Below, in pieces: positions 1 to 7,970 of a stretch of DNA of 29,134 nt; position 1 is the stretch's first letter; each line of letters starts with the position of its first letter. The notes below the pieces were generated by a model. It was given only the letters and a program-made list of their open reading frames with translations. It was not told the origin of the DNA and did no database searches. The DNA is taken from contig CAAFFR010000093.1 of NCBI GenBank assembly GCA_900762245.1, positions 1 to 29,134 of the forward strand. Reading direction: 5' to 3'. A program made the translations under genes and the position numbers. This DNA comes from an uncultured Oscillospiraceae bacterium (GTDB taxonomy: Bacteria; Bacillota_A; Clostridia; Oscillospirales; Oscillospiraceae).

Positions 1-34
1 ATGGATTATTATGACTTGAGGAGGCGAAGAGGTT

Positions 35-2011
35 ATGAACCGGAAACTGGGACGGCTGCTGCGGCCGGGAATGGGCATCTATTTTTGTGTGATGGCGGCA
101 TTCTGTGTGGCGGCGCTGCTGGAAGAACAGTACTGGCTGGCAGCCATGGAGACTTCCGTGACGCTGCTGGTGTTTATGCTTTACATCATCAACCGCAATC
201 GCCGGGACCGTCAGATTCAGCAGTACATCCAGACGGCCTCCAACACCCTGGAAGCCACCTCTCAGGGCGAAAGCCCCCTGCCTGCGGTGCTCATCCGTCT
301 GGGCGACGGCGGCATTATCTGGGCAAACCACCGCTTCAGTGAACTGACAGGCTATGCCGACTCCATGATGGAGCAGCAGCTGGAGGAAGTGCTCCCCGGT
401 TTCTCCACAGAATGGCTGGCCTCCGGCAAGACCGAGTGTCCCACCGATGCCACCCTCCACAACCGCCGCTACCGGGTCTACGGCACCACCATCCGGGCAG
501 AGGATGCCATCGGCACCATGCTGGGGGTTCTGTACTTCTCCGATCTGACGGAACTGTACCAGATCCGGGACGAGTATATCCGTTCCCGCCCGGTTGTTTC
601 CATCATCCTCATTGACAATTACGAGGAGCTCATCAAGAACCTGTCGGAAAGCGCCATTTCCACCCTCAACGCCAAGCTGGGTGATACCATCATGGCCTGG
701 ACGGAAAGCTACAACGGTCTGCTGCGCAAGCTGGAACGAAACCGGTATCTGTTCATCTTTGAAAAGCGGGACCTGCTCAGGGCTACGGAGGATAAATTCT
801 CTTTGCTGGAAAATATCCACGAGATCACCTCTCCCTCCGGGCTGCCGGCTTCTATTTCCATTGGTTTGGGCGTGGACGGTGCCAATTTCGACGAAGGCTA
901 TAATTTTGCGGCCCTTTCCATTGAAATGGCCCTGAGCCGCGGCGGCGATCAGGCTGTCATCAAAGACCGCTTCAATTTCAGCTTCTACGGCGGCAGAAAC
1001 CGGGAAGCCGACTACCGCAGCAAGGTACGTTCCCGCGTCACTGCCAATTCCCTTATGGAGCTCATCGGCCAGAGCGGTCATGTCTTTATCATGGGCCACC
1101 GAAATTCGGACCTGGACGCCGTGGGCGCGGCTGTGGGCATTGCCTGCCTGTGCCGCAAGAAGGGCAAGAAGGCAAACATCGTCATCGACATGGAGGTCAA
1201 CGCCTCCCAAAAGCTGCTGGATGAAATTCTGGCAGAGCCCCAGTATGATGGCATCTTCATCTCCGGACAGGATGCCCTGTTAATGGCGGATAACCGCAGC
1301 ATTCTGATCGTGGTGGATACCAACCGCCCGGATCAGGTGGAATGCAAGCCTCTGCTGGAGGCTATTTCCAAGGTCTGCGTGGTGGACCACCACCGCCGGG
1401 CTGCGGACTATATTAACCCCGTGGTGGTCAACCTCCACGAACCCTATGCTTCCTCTGCATCCGAACTGGTGACGGAGATCCTGCTGTATGCCGTGGAGAA
1501 AAAGGATGTGCTGCCCATCGAGGCCAAGTCCCTGCTGGCAGGTATCTGCCTGGATACCAAGTTCTTCAATGTCCGCACCGGCGAGCGTACCTTCGAGGCC
1601 GCTGCTGCCCTGCGGCGCATGGGCGCGGACACCACCGAGGTCAAGATGCTGCTGCAAAGCGACTTCCAGGATACCATGGCAAAGTATCAGATCATCCGCT
1701 CTGCCAAGCTGTACCGCCAGGAGATCGCCGTGGCGGCCCTGAATACCAGCACCACCCGGGTCCTTGCGGCCCAGGCGGCAGATGAGCTGCTGAACATTTC
1801 CGGTATCACAGCCTCTTTTGTTATGTATCCTGATAACGATCAGGTCATCATATCCGCCAGAAGCATCGGCAGTGCCAATGTGCAGATGATTCTGGAACCT
1901 CTGGGCGGCGGCGGCAACACCGCAACAGCCGGTGCCCAGCTGAAAAACACCACCGTCAAGGATGCCCTGGACCAGCTGGTGGAATCCATCGACAAATTTT
2001 ACGAACAATAA
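35..2011 (+). CDS. gdpP: GdpP-type cyclic-di-AMP phosphodiesterase (DHH/DHHA1, PAS, degenerate GGDEF)
   Basis: This is a 658-aa membrane phosphodiesterase of the GdpP (YybT) family, which hydrolyses cyclic di-AMP and so affects potassium, osmotic and cell-wall homeostasis. Two N-terminal membrane segments lie at about residues 12-29 and 33-52, followed by a PAS-like region (about 60-170) and a degenerate GGDEF domain (about 190-310). The DHH phosphoesterase domain has MGHRNSDLDAVG at 353-364 and VDHH at 450-453. The C-terminal DHHA1 glycine motif reads GGGGN (624-628), where GdpP proteins more often have GGGGH. The ATG is set by GAGGAGG at about 18-24. Stops at 12-14 and 17-19 in the other two frames fit an upstream gene ending just before it; gdpP usually follows a DUF2232 (yybS) gene, but too little is visible to call it. 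Next come rplI and dnaB, the common Firmicutes order. Confidence 0.95.
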   Translation: MNRKLGRLLRPGMGIYFCVMAAFCVAALLEEQYWLAAMETSVTLLVFMLYIINRNRRDRQIQQYIQTASNTLEATSQGESPLPAVLIRLGDGGIIWANHRFSELTGYADSMMEQQLEEVLPGFSTEWLASGKTECPTDATLHNRRYRVYGTTIRAEDAIGTMLGVLYFSDLTELYQIRDEYIRSRPVVSIILIDNYEELIKNLSESAISTLNAKLGDTIMAWTESYNGLLRKLERNRYLFIFEKRDLLRATEDKFSLLENIHEITSPSGLPASISIGLGVDGANFDEGYNFAALSIEMALSRGGDQAVIKDRFNFSFYGGRNREADYRSKVRSRVTANSLMELIGQSGHVFIMGHRNSDLDAVGAAVGIACLCRKKGKKANIVIDMEVNASQKLLDEILAEPQYDGIFISGQDALLMADNRSILIVVDTNRPDQVECKPLLEAISKVCVVDHHRRAADYINPVVVNLHEPYASSASELVTEILLYAVEKKDVLPIEAKSLLAGICLDTKFFNVRTGERTFEAAAALRRMGADTTEVKMLLQSDFQDTMAKYQIIRSAKLYRQEIAVAALNTSTTRVLAAQAADELLNISGITASFVMYPDNDQVIISARSIGSANVQMILEPLGGGGNTATAGAQLKNTTVKDALDQLVESIDKFYEQ

Positions 2012-2019
2012 AATTTAAG

Positions 2020-2130
2020 TGTCATTGCGAACCAGTGCGCACACTGGTGTGGCAATCTCCTAAAGATTAGGAAAACGCCAGATATATGGAGGGGATTGCC
2101 ACGTCGGCCGTTGGCCTCCTCGCAATGACA
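2020..2130. repeat. MITE/REP-like palindromic repeat, family A, copy 1
   Basis: This 111-bp element has perfect 11-bp terminal inverted repeats, TGTCATTGCGA at the left and its reverse complement at 2120-2130. Inside is a second inverted pair, GTGGCAATCTCC against GGGGATTGCCAC. It fills the gap between gdpP and rplI, and a related copy lies at 16762-16856. It has no coding capacity, so any mobility would need a transposase in trans. An in-frame ATG at 2086 inside it is not the rplI start. Confidence 0.85.
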
Positions 2131-2157
2131 GGAAACTATGATAAGGAGATCATTACC

Positions 2158-2604
2158 ATGAAAGTTATTCTGTTACAGGACGTTAAGGGCAAGGGCAAGA
2201 AGGGCCAGATGCTGGAGGTTTCCGACGGCTACGCAAGAAACTTCATGCTGCCCAAGAAGATGGCCATTGAGGCTACCCCCGATGCCATCAACACCATGCG
2301 CATGAACGACAAGGCTACCCAGGAGCGCATCGCCCGGGAGAAGGCGGAAGCCATGGCCATCGCCAACAAGCTGCGGGAGCTGACTGTCACCGTCACCGCC
2401 AAGGGCGGCGGCAACGGCCGTCTCTTCGGCTCCATCACCAATGCCGAAGTGGCTGAGGCTCTGGAAAAGGCTGCCAACATCAAACTGGACAAGCGCAAGA
2501 TCGTCCTGAAGGATGCCATCAAGAACGTGGGCACCTACACTGCAACCTGCAAGCTGGGCTACGAGATCACCGCACCCCTGACCGTTAAGGTGGTCGAAGC
2601 CTAA
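2158..2604 (+). CDS. rplI: 50S ribosomal protein L9
   Basis: This is large-subunit protein L9, which binds 23S rRNA and helps hold reading frame. At 148 aa it has the normal length for the family. The start is typical, MKVILLQDVKGKGKKGQ, followed by GYARNFMLPKKMA; the N-terminal RNA-binding lobe, long connecting helix (about 45-75) and C-terminal lobe are all present. The ATG at 2158 is chosen because AAGGAG at about 2142-2147 is correctly spaced and the protein begins exactly like L9. An in-frame ATG at 2086 would add residues encoded by the repeat at 2020-2130. It lies between gdpP and dnaB. Confidence 0.97.
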   Translation: MKVILLQDVKGKGKKGQMLEVSDGYARNFMLPKKMAIEATPDAINTMRMNDKATQERIAREKAEAMAIANKLRELTVTVTAKGGGNGRLFGSITNAEVAEALEKAANIKLDKRKIVLKDAIKNVGTYTATCKLGYEITAPLTVKVVEA

Positions 2605-2618
2605 ATTTCCAAACACAC

Positions 2619-2652
2619 TCTGCAGGGCGTGGTCATGACCACGCCCTGCAGA
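2619..2652. repeat. Perfect 34-bp palindrome around GGTCATGACC
   Basis: The sequence is a perfect 34-bp palindrome with GGTCATGACC at its centre and CTGCAGGGCG-type arms. It sits in the 78-bp gap between rplI and dnaB. No T-run follows on the plus strand, so a standard intrinsic terminator is unlikely. The same GGTCATGACC core with GGGC/GCCC arms forms both ends of the element at 26415-26550, so this may be a solo end of that repeat family. Confidence 0.8.
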
Positions 2653-2682
2653 AGAAAAATATAAAGAAAGGAGAAATGAATC

Positions 2683-4020
2683 ATGGATGAAGAACTGCTT
2701 CATAAGCAGCAGCCTCAGTCTTTGGAGGCGGAGCAGGCGGTTTTGGGTTCCATCCTCATCGACAGCCGCTGCATCACCGAAGTGGTGGGCGTGGTGAAGC
2801 CGGAGGATTTCTATTTACAGCAGAACCGGGAGATTTATGAGACCATCTATACCATGTTCAACTTCTCCCAGACCATTGACCCCGTTACGGTGCTGGATAA
2901 GCTGAAGGAACTGGGCTATTACCATGACAATTCCCGGGATTACATCCTGCAGCTCATGGAGATTACCCCTACCGCGGCCAATGTAGTGCGCTATGCCAAC
3001 ATCGTGCGGGAAAAGTCCATGCTTCGCGGACTGAATCAGGCCGCAACGGATATCCATGAAATGGTTTCCGAAGAGGTGGGTACGCCCGCCGAAATGCTGG
3101 AAACGGCAGAGAAGAAGATCTACGCTCTGCGCAAGGGCGAACGGGGAGATTCCCTGGAGCACATCGGCACCACGCTGCACAAGGTCTTCGACCGGCTGAC
3201 GGAACTGGCCCAGTCTGATTCTCTGATCCCCGGTTTGTCTACAGGTATGCGGGATCTGGATACCAAGATCAACGGCCTGAACAAGTCCGACCTGCTGCTG
3301 GTGGCTGCCCGTCCTGCCATGGGCAAGTCTGCCTTTGCCTTGAATATCGGCATCAATGTAGCAAAGAAGTACAAGAAGACTGTTGCCATCTTCAACCTGG
3401 AAATGTCCCGGGAGCAGCTGGCTATGCGTCTTTTGGCCATCGAGAGCTTCGTGGAACTGCAAAAATTAGCTACCGGCAAGCTCAGCGAGGAGGAATGGAC
3501 CAAGCTGTGCATGGCCTCCGCGTCTTTGAGCCAGACCGATATCCGAATCGATGATAACCCTTCCGTTACCGTTGCGGATATCAATGCCAAGTGCCGCCGC
3601 CTGGATAATCTGGGCCTTGTGATCATCGACTACCTGCAGCTGATGCAGGGCTCCGGCTATGGCAAGAACAACGAAAACCGTGTGGTTGTGGTGGGCGAGA
3701 TTTCCCGTTCCTTAAAGATCATGGCAAAGGAACTGAATGTGCCCGTCATCTGTCTGAGCCAGCTGTCCCGTGCGGTGGAAAGCCGTACCGACAAGCGGCC
3801 TATCCTGTCGGACCTTCGTGAATCCGGTGCCATCGAGCAGGACGCAGACTCTGTCATGTTCCTGTATCGTGACGAATATTATAATGAAAATACCGAAGAT
3901 AAGGGCATTGCCGAGTGCATCGTAGCCAAGAACCGTCACGGTGAGACCGGCGCGGTGAAGCTGCAATGGATCGGTCAGTACCAGACCTTCGCAGACCGGG
4001 AGTGGAAGCATGCAGAATAA
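2683..4020 (+). CDS. dnaB: Replicative DNA helicase DnaB
   Basis: This is the hexameric 5'-3' helicase that unwinds DNA at the replication fork and recruits primase (DnaC in Bacillus nomenclature). At 445 aa it has normal length and no intein. The N-terminal primase-interacting domain starts with PQSLEAEQAVLGSILID. The RecA-like domain has Walker A ARPAMGKS at 209-216, Walker B GLVIIDYLQL with D316, and the downstream LRESGAIEQDAD motif. AAGGAG precedes the ATG. The last 11 bp overlap the start of tilS, which suggests translational coupling. Confidence 0.97.
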   Translation: MDEELLHKQQPQSLEAEQAVLGSILIDSRCITEVVGVVKPEDFYLQQNREIYETIYTMFNFSQTIDPVTVLDKLKELGYYHDNSRDYILQLMEITPTAANVVRYANIVREKSMLRGLNQAATDIHEMVSEEVGTPAEMLETAEKKIYALRKGERGDSLEHIGTTLHKVFDRLTELAQSDSLIPGLSTGMRDLDTKINGLNKSDLLLVAARPAMGKSAFALNIGINVAKKYKKTVAIFNLEMSREQLAMRLLAIESFVELQKLATGKLSEEEWTKLCMASASLSQTDIRIDDNPSVTVADINAKCRRLDNLGLVIIDYLQLMQGSGYGKNNENRVVVVGEISRSLKIMAKELNVPVICLSQLSRAVESRTDKRPILSDLRESGAIEQDADSVMFLYRDEYYNENTEDKGIAECIVAKNRHGETGAVKLQWIGQYQTFADREWKHAE

Positions 4021-5284
4021 GCTGCTGAAATTTATCCGGCAGGAGGACATGGTGCAGCCGGGGGATACGGTGATTTGTGCTGTTTCCGGCGGTGCCGATT
4101 CCGTGGCCCTTTTGTTCGCACTCTATTTATTAAAGGAAAAGCTGGCGATACGGCTGGAAGCGGCTCACTTTAACCACCACCTTCGGGGGGAGGAAAGTGA
4201 CCGGGATGAAGCCTTTGTCCGTAAGCTTTGTGACCAGTTTGACATTCCCCTCCATGTGGGTGGGGCCCAGGTGCAGCCGGGGAAGAAGGGGCTGGAAGCA
4301 GCCGCCCGGGATGCCCGGTATGCCTTCCTGCGAACGTTAAACGGCAAGGTTGCCACGGCCCACACTGCTGATGACAATGCTGAGACCATCCTTATGCGCC
4401 TCATCCGGGGCACCGGACTGAAAGGCCTTGGCGGCATTACCCCGGTGCAGGGGTCCGTCATCCGGCCCATGCTGCGGATCACACGGCAGGAGGTGGAGTA
4501 CTTTCTGGAGGAATGGTGCCTCAGCCATATCGAGGACAGCTCCAATGAAAGCGACGATTTTTTGCGAAACCGCATCCGTCATCATGTAATGCCGCTGCTG
4601 GCTGCGGAGAACCCCAGAATTGCGGAAAACCTGTCCCAAATGGCCCTGCGGCTGCGTCAGGAGGAGGAATTTCTCTCTCTACAGCTGGATTCTACCGCTC
4701 TACCCACAGTAGAGTCCCTGAAAACCATGCCAAAAGCCCTGCGCAGCCGGTATCTGGCGGCCTTTTTGGAGCGAAGCGGTGTCCGGGAACCGGAGGATGC
4801 CCATATTGCCCAGGCGGAAGCCCTGGTGTTTTCCGAAAAGCCCTCAGCCCGGGCAGTCTTCCCCGGTGGTGTCACCATTGCCCGGAATTATGACCGGGTG
4901 GAGGCGCTGACAGAACGGGAAAGTCTTGAGAAAACATGGCTGCCCTGTCCCGGCGAGGTGCTGCTGCCGGAGCTTCAGGTCATCTGCACTCCCGCAAAGG
5001 AGCTTTGCAACGGTCCCGATGCCTTTACGGTGATCCCTCAGGGGGAAATCTATCTGCGCAGCCGCCAAAGCGGGGACGAAATCCGACTGTATGGCGGCAG
5101 AAAAAGCCTGAAAAAGCTGTTCATTGACCGCAAGATTCCTGCTGCGCAAAGAATGCGGATTCCGGTGGTTTGTGATGAAGCCGGCATTTTGGGCGTTTAT
5201 TCCATAGGTGTAAATTTGGATCGGTCTGCCGCAGGCGAAAGCGCGGTAACCATCCGTTTTGAAAAAAGAGATAAGGGAGAATAA
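4010..5284 (+). CDS. tilS: tRNA(Ile)-lysidine synthetase
   Basis: TilS attaches lysine to the wobble cytidine of tRNA-Ile(CAU), changing its decoding from AUG to AUA. The 424-aa protein carries the N-type ATP pyrophosphatase loop SGGADS at 26-31, then HFNHHLRGEESDRDE and the TAHTADDNAETILMRLIRG motif. The C-terminal tRNA-binding part includes LYGGRKSLKKLFIDRKIP. Its ATG lies within the end of dnaB (overlap 4010-4020), and only a weak GGGAG precedes it, so coupling to dnaB is likely. hpt begins 4 bp after its stop, as in many Firmicutes. Confidence 0.95.
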   Translation: MQNKLLKFIRQEDMVQPGDTVICAVSGGADSVALLFALYLLKEKLAIRLEAAHFNHHLRGEESDRDEAFVRKLCDQFDIPLHVGGAQVQPGKKGLEAAARDARYAFLRTLNGKVATAHTADDNAETILMRLIRGTGLKGLGGITPVQGSVIRPMLRITRQEVEYFLEEWCLSHIEDSSNESDDFLRNRIRHHVMPLLAAENPRIAENLSQMALRLRQEEEFLSLQLDSTALPTVESLKTMPKALRSRYLAAFLERSGVREPEDAHIAQAEALVFSEKPSARAVFPGGVTIARNYDRVEALTERESLEKTWLPCPGEVLLPELQVICTPAKELCNGPDAFTVIPQGEIYLRSRQSGDEIRLYGGRKSLKKLFIDRKIPAAQRMRIPVVCDEAGILGVYSIGVNLDRSAAGESAVTIRFEKRDKGE

Positions 5285-5288
5285 CAAT

Positions 5289-5840
5289 ATGGAGAATATG
5301 GATAAGGATATTCAGCAGGTTTTGCTGACCGAAGAGCAGATTCGCAGCAAGGTGGAAGAACTGGGCAAGATCCTGACGGAAGAATATGCCGATAAGAATC
5401 CCGTGGTGGTGGGCGTGCTGAAGGGTGTTGTGGTGTTTTATGCCGACATGATCCGTGCCATCAAGGCCCCCTGCCAGATCGACTTTATGTGGATTTCTTC
5501 CTATTCCGGCGCCAATTCTACCGGCAAGATGGTGGTGCGGCAGGATGTGACGGCAGATATCAAGGGCCGCCATGTGCTGATTCTGGAGGATATTTACGAT
5601 ACCGGCAACTCCCTGAGCTTCACCGTGGAGCACCTGCTGAGCAAGGAGCCTGCGTCCCTGAAGATCTGCACCTTCCTGGATAAGCCCGAGCGCAGAAAGC
5701 CCGGCATCACCCTGCAGGCAGACTATGTCGGCTACACCATCCCCAATGCCTTCGTGGTGGGCTATGGCCTTGACTACAACGAAAAATACCGGAATCTGCC
5801 CTACGTCGGCATTCTGAAACCGGAAGTATATGAAAAGTAA
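5289..5840 (+). CDS. hpt: Hypoxanthine phosphoribosyltransferase
   Basis: This purine-salvage enzyme joins hypoxanthine (and usually guanine) to PRPP, giving IMP or GMP. The 183-aa protein has the PRPP-binding loop EDIYDTGNS at 100-108, the VGVLKGVVVFYADM segment near the N terminus, and a C-terminal FVVGYGLDYNEKYRNLPYVG typical of the family. ATG 5289 is chosen because AAGGGAGA at about 5272-5280 is well spaced; an in-frame TTG at 5259 lies inside tilS. The PRPP loop has Tyr103 and Asn107 where many relatives have Ile/Leu and Leu, a mild variation. It sits in the tilS-hpt-ftsH order. Confidence 0.95.
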   Translation: MENMDKDIQQVLLTEEQIRSKVEELGKILTEEYADKNPVVVGVLKGVVVFYADMIRAIKAPCQIDFMWISSYSGANSTGKMVVRQDVTADIKGRHVLILEDIYDTGNSLSFTVEHLLSKEPASLKICTFLDKPERRKPGITLQADYVGYTIPNAFVVGYGLDYNEKYRNLPYVGILKPEVYEK

Positions 5841-5862
5841 GAAAAAGTAAGGAGACCCCCAA

Positions 5863-7743
5863 TTGAGAAACCGTAGAGCTATCCCCTTAATTGTATATTT
5901 GATTTTGCTGGTAGTGGTGTTTTCCTGGGCAGGGGACCTGTTCAGCGATTCCCTGAACCAGCTGCCCTACTCCACAGTGGTGGATCTGATCCGGGATGAG
6001 AAGGTCAAAAAGCTGGAAGTGAAGGACGGAATTGTCACCATGGAGCTGTATATTGCAATTGACGGCGAAAACACCATCCGCTCCGCCCTGGCCAATCCCG
6101 AAGCATTCCAGAGCCAGATGAGCCAGCTGCTGCAGGAACAGCATGAGGCCGGTATCCTGGAATACTACCACTTCTATCCGGAGAAAGAATTTTCCCCCTA
6201 TGAGCTGATCCTGCCGCTGGTTCTGGCAGGTCTGGTGCTGCTGTTCGTCTGGGCCATGTTTATGAGCCGGGCCAACGGCAGCAATCCCCTGCAGAACTTC
6301 GGCAAGGCCCGCACCGTCCTGGGCGTGCCCGACGGCAAGAAGGTCACCTTTGCCGATGTGGCAGGTGCCGATGAAGAGAAGGAAGAACTGCAGGAAGTGG
6401 TGGATTTCCTGAGAAATCCCGAAAAGTTCACCCAGATCGGTGCCCGAATCCCCCATGGCATGCTGCTGGTGGGCCCTCCCGGTACCGGTAAGACCCTGCT
6501 GGCCCGTGCGGTTGCCGGTGAGGCCGATGTCCAGTTCCTGTCCATTTCCGGCTCCGATTTCGTGGAAATGTACGTCGGTGTCGGCGCGAGCCGTGTCCGT
6601 GACCTGTTTGAACAGGCAAAGAAGATCGCCCCTGCCATCATTTTCATTGACGAGATCGATGCAGTGGGCCGTAAGAGAGGTTCCGGCCTCGGCGGCGGAC
6701 ATGACGAAAAGGAACAGACCCTGAACCAGCTGCTGGTGGAGATGGACGGCTTTGCCCGGACGGAGGGTGTGATCGTTCTGGCTGCCACCAACCGCCCTGA
6801 TATTCTGGACCCCGCCCTGCTGCGTCCCGGCCGATTTGACCGGCAGATCCATGTGGGCCGTCCCGATGTGAAGGGCCGTGAGGAGATCCTGAAGGTCCAC
6901 GCCAAGGGCAAAAAGCTGGATGCAAGTGTCAGCCTGAAAACCGTTGCCCGGGCTACTACCGGCTTTACCGGTGCGGATCTGAGCAATCTGCTGAATGAGG
7001 CTGCCATTCTGGCTGCCCGGGAAGACCGTCCCGTGCTGACCATGGAGGATCTGAACGAAGCTCTGATGAAGATCACTGCCGGTCCTGCCAAGCGTTCCCG
7101 GGTCCAGATCCGCAAGGACCTGCGGGAAACTGCTATCCATGAGGCTGGCCATGCCGTTGCCATGTACCTGCTGCCCACCCATGATCCTGTGCGGCACATT
7201 ACCATCATTCCCCGCGGCCAGTCTCTGGGTTCCACCTGGTCTTTGCCCCGGGATGATTCCTTCAACATGACCCGCAATCAGATGTACGAACAGATTGTCT
7301 CCCTGCTGGGCGGCCGTGTGGCAGAAGCTCTGTTCCTGGGCGATATTTCTGTTGGTGCTTCCAACGATATCGACCGCGCTACCAAGCTGGCCAAGGATAT
7401 GGTGGCCCGGTACGGTATGTGCGAAAGACTGGGTACCGTCAGCTATCTGGACGGCGGAGAGGTCTTCATCGGCCGGGATTACCAGACCACCAAGAGCTAC
7501 TCTGAGAAGTATGCGGGCACCATCGATGACGAGGTAAAATCTCTCATCGACAAGGCTTACGAGCACTGTGCCAAACTTCTTTCCGAAAACAAGGAGAAGC
7601 TCCATGCCATCGTGGACTACCTTCTGGAAAAGGAATCCATGACCGGCGAACAGTTTGAAGCCATCATGGAAGGCAGGGAAGCGGGCGAAACCTCCGCAAC
7701 CGCCATGTTTGATGGATTTGAAGAAGAGAAAACCGAAGAATAA
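5863..7743 (+). CDS. ftsH: ATP-dependent zinc metalloprotease FtsH
   Basis: FtsH is a membrane-anchored AAA+ protease that degrades misfolded membrane proteins and unstable regulators. The 626-aa protein has transmembrane segments at about 7-24 and 113-134 flanking a short external domain. Walker A is GPPGTGKT (204-211), Walker B is [12 protein letters not shown], and the SRH reads [20 protein letters not shown]. The zinc site is HEAGH at 426-430, with the later conserved Asp region near [14 protein letters not shown]. The start is TTG at 5863, fixed by AAGGAG about 8 bp upstream. It ends the gdpP-to-ftsH run and is followed by a strong terminator. Confidence 0.97.
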   Translation: MRNRRAIPLIVYLILLVVVFSWAGDLFSDSLNQLPYSTVVDLIRDEKVKKLEVKDGIVTMELYIAIDGENTIRSALANPEAFQSQMSQLLQEQHEAGILEYYHFYPEKEFSPYELILPLVLAGLVLLFVWAMFMSRANGSNPLQNFGKARTVLGVPDGKKVTFADVAGADEEKEELQEVVDFLRNPEKFTQIGARIPHGMLLVGPPGTGKTLLARAVAGEADVQFLSISGSDFVEMYVGVGASRVRDLFEQAKKIAPAIIFIDEIDAVGRKRGSGLGGGHDEKEQTLNQLLVEMDGFARTEGVIVLAATNRPDILDPALLRPGRFDRQIHVGRPDVKGREEILKVHAKGKKLDASVSLKTVARATTGFTGADLSNLLNEAAILAAREDRPVLTMEDLNEALMKITAGPAKRSRVQIRKDLRETAIHEAGHAVAMYLLPTHDPVRHITIIPRGQSLGSTWSLPRDDSFNMTRNQMYEQIVSLLGGRVAEALFLGDISVGASNDIDRATKLAKDMVARYGMCERLGTVSYLDGGEVFIGRDYQTTKSYSEKYAGTIDDEVKSLIDKAYEHCAKLLSENKEKLHAIVDYLLEKESMTGEQFEAIMEGREAGETSATAMFDGFEEEKTEE

Positions 7744-7748
7744 GCAAG

Positions 7749-7778
7749 ACCTCCCGGTGAAATACACCGGGAGGTTTT
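7749..7778 (+). terminator. Intrinsic terminator after ftsH
   Basis: A perfect 11-bp stem (ACCTCCCGGTG at 7749-7759 with its complement at 7765-7775) and a 5-nt loop AAATA is followed by TTTT. It starts 6 bp after the ftsH stop and closes the long plus-strand run. Confidence 0.9.
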
Positions 7779-7797
7779 ATTATAGGATGATAAAATT

Positions 7798-7831
7798 TTT
7801 AGTAAAGAAATGCTAAAATTTCTTTACTAAA
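7798..7831. promoter_or_regulatory. 14-bp AT-rich inverted repeat upstream of the first cstA promoter
   Basis: The arms TTTAGTAAAGAAAT (7798-7811) and ATTTCTTTACTAAA (7818-7831) are perfectly complementary around a 6-bp spacer. The repeat ends 14 bp before the -35 hexamer of the cstA promoter. It may be an operator for a dimeric regulator, or a weak second hairpin after ftsH. No regulator gene is adjacent. Confidence 0.6.
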
Positions 7832-7845
7832 TCTTTTACAAATTG

Positions 7846-7874
7846 TTGACATTAACGACACGCAGAGCTATAAT
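7846..7874 (+). promoter_or_regulatory. Consensus sigma-A promoter of first cstA gene
   Basis: TTGACA (7846-7851) and TATAAT (7869-7874) are separated by exactly 17 bp. Both hexamers match consensus. The transcript would have a roughly 90-nt leader before the cstA ATG, including a small UUCG-type hairpin near 7927-7940. Confidence 0.88.
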
Positions 7875-7970
7875 GAACAAGACAGCAGGGTGCGCCAACA
7901 TGTTTGCTGTATATTTTAAATATGCTTTCCGCTTCGGCGGAGGGCTGCTATACTTTGAGGAGGGTGTAGT

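Noticed and set aside
1..342. Open frame from base 1 overlapping the start of gdpP
   Set aside because: It is out of frame with gdpP, low-complexity in translation and has no ribosome site; the end of an upstream gene (stop at 17-19 or 12-14) is more likely.
1280..2008. Long minus-strand frame opposite gdpP
   Set aside because: It is the antisense of a well-identified gene, with no ribosome site and His/Gln/Gly-rich translation; the same holds for long frames opposite ftsH, both cstA genes, lysA and htrA.
2086..2157. N-terminal extension of rplI from ATG 2086
   Set aside because: It lies inside the family A repeat, and L9 begins exactly at 2158 with a proper AAGGAG.
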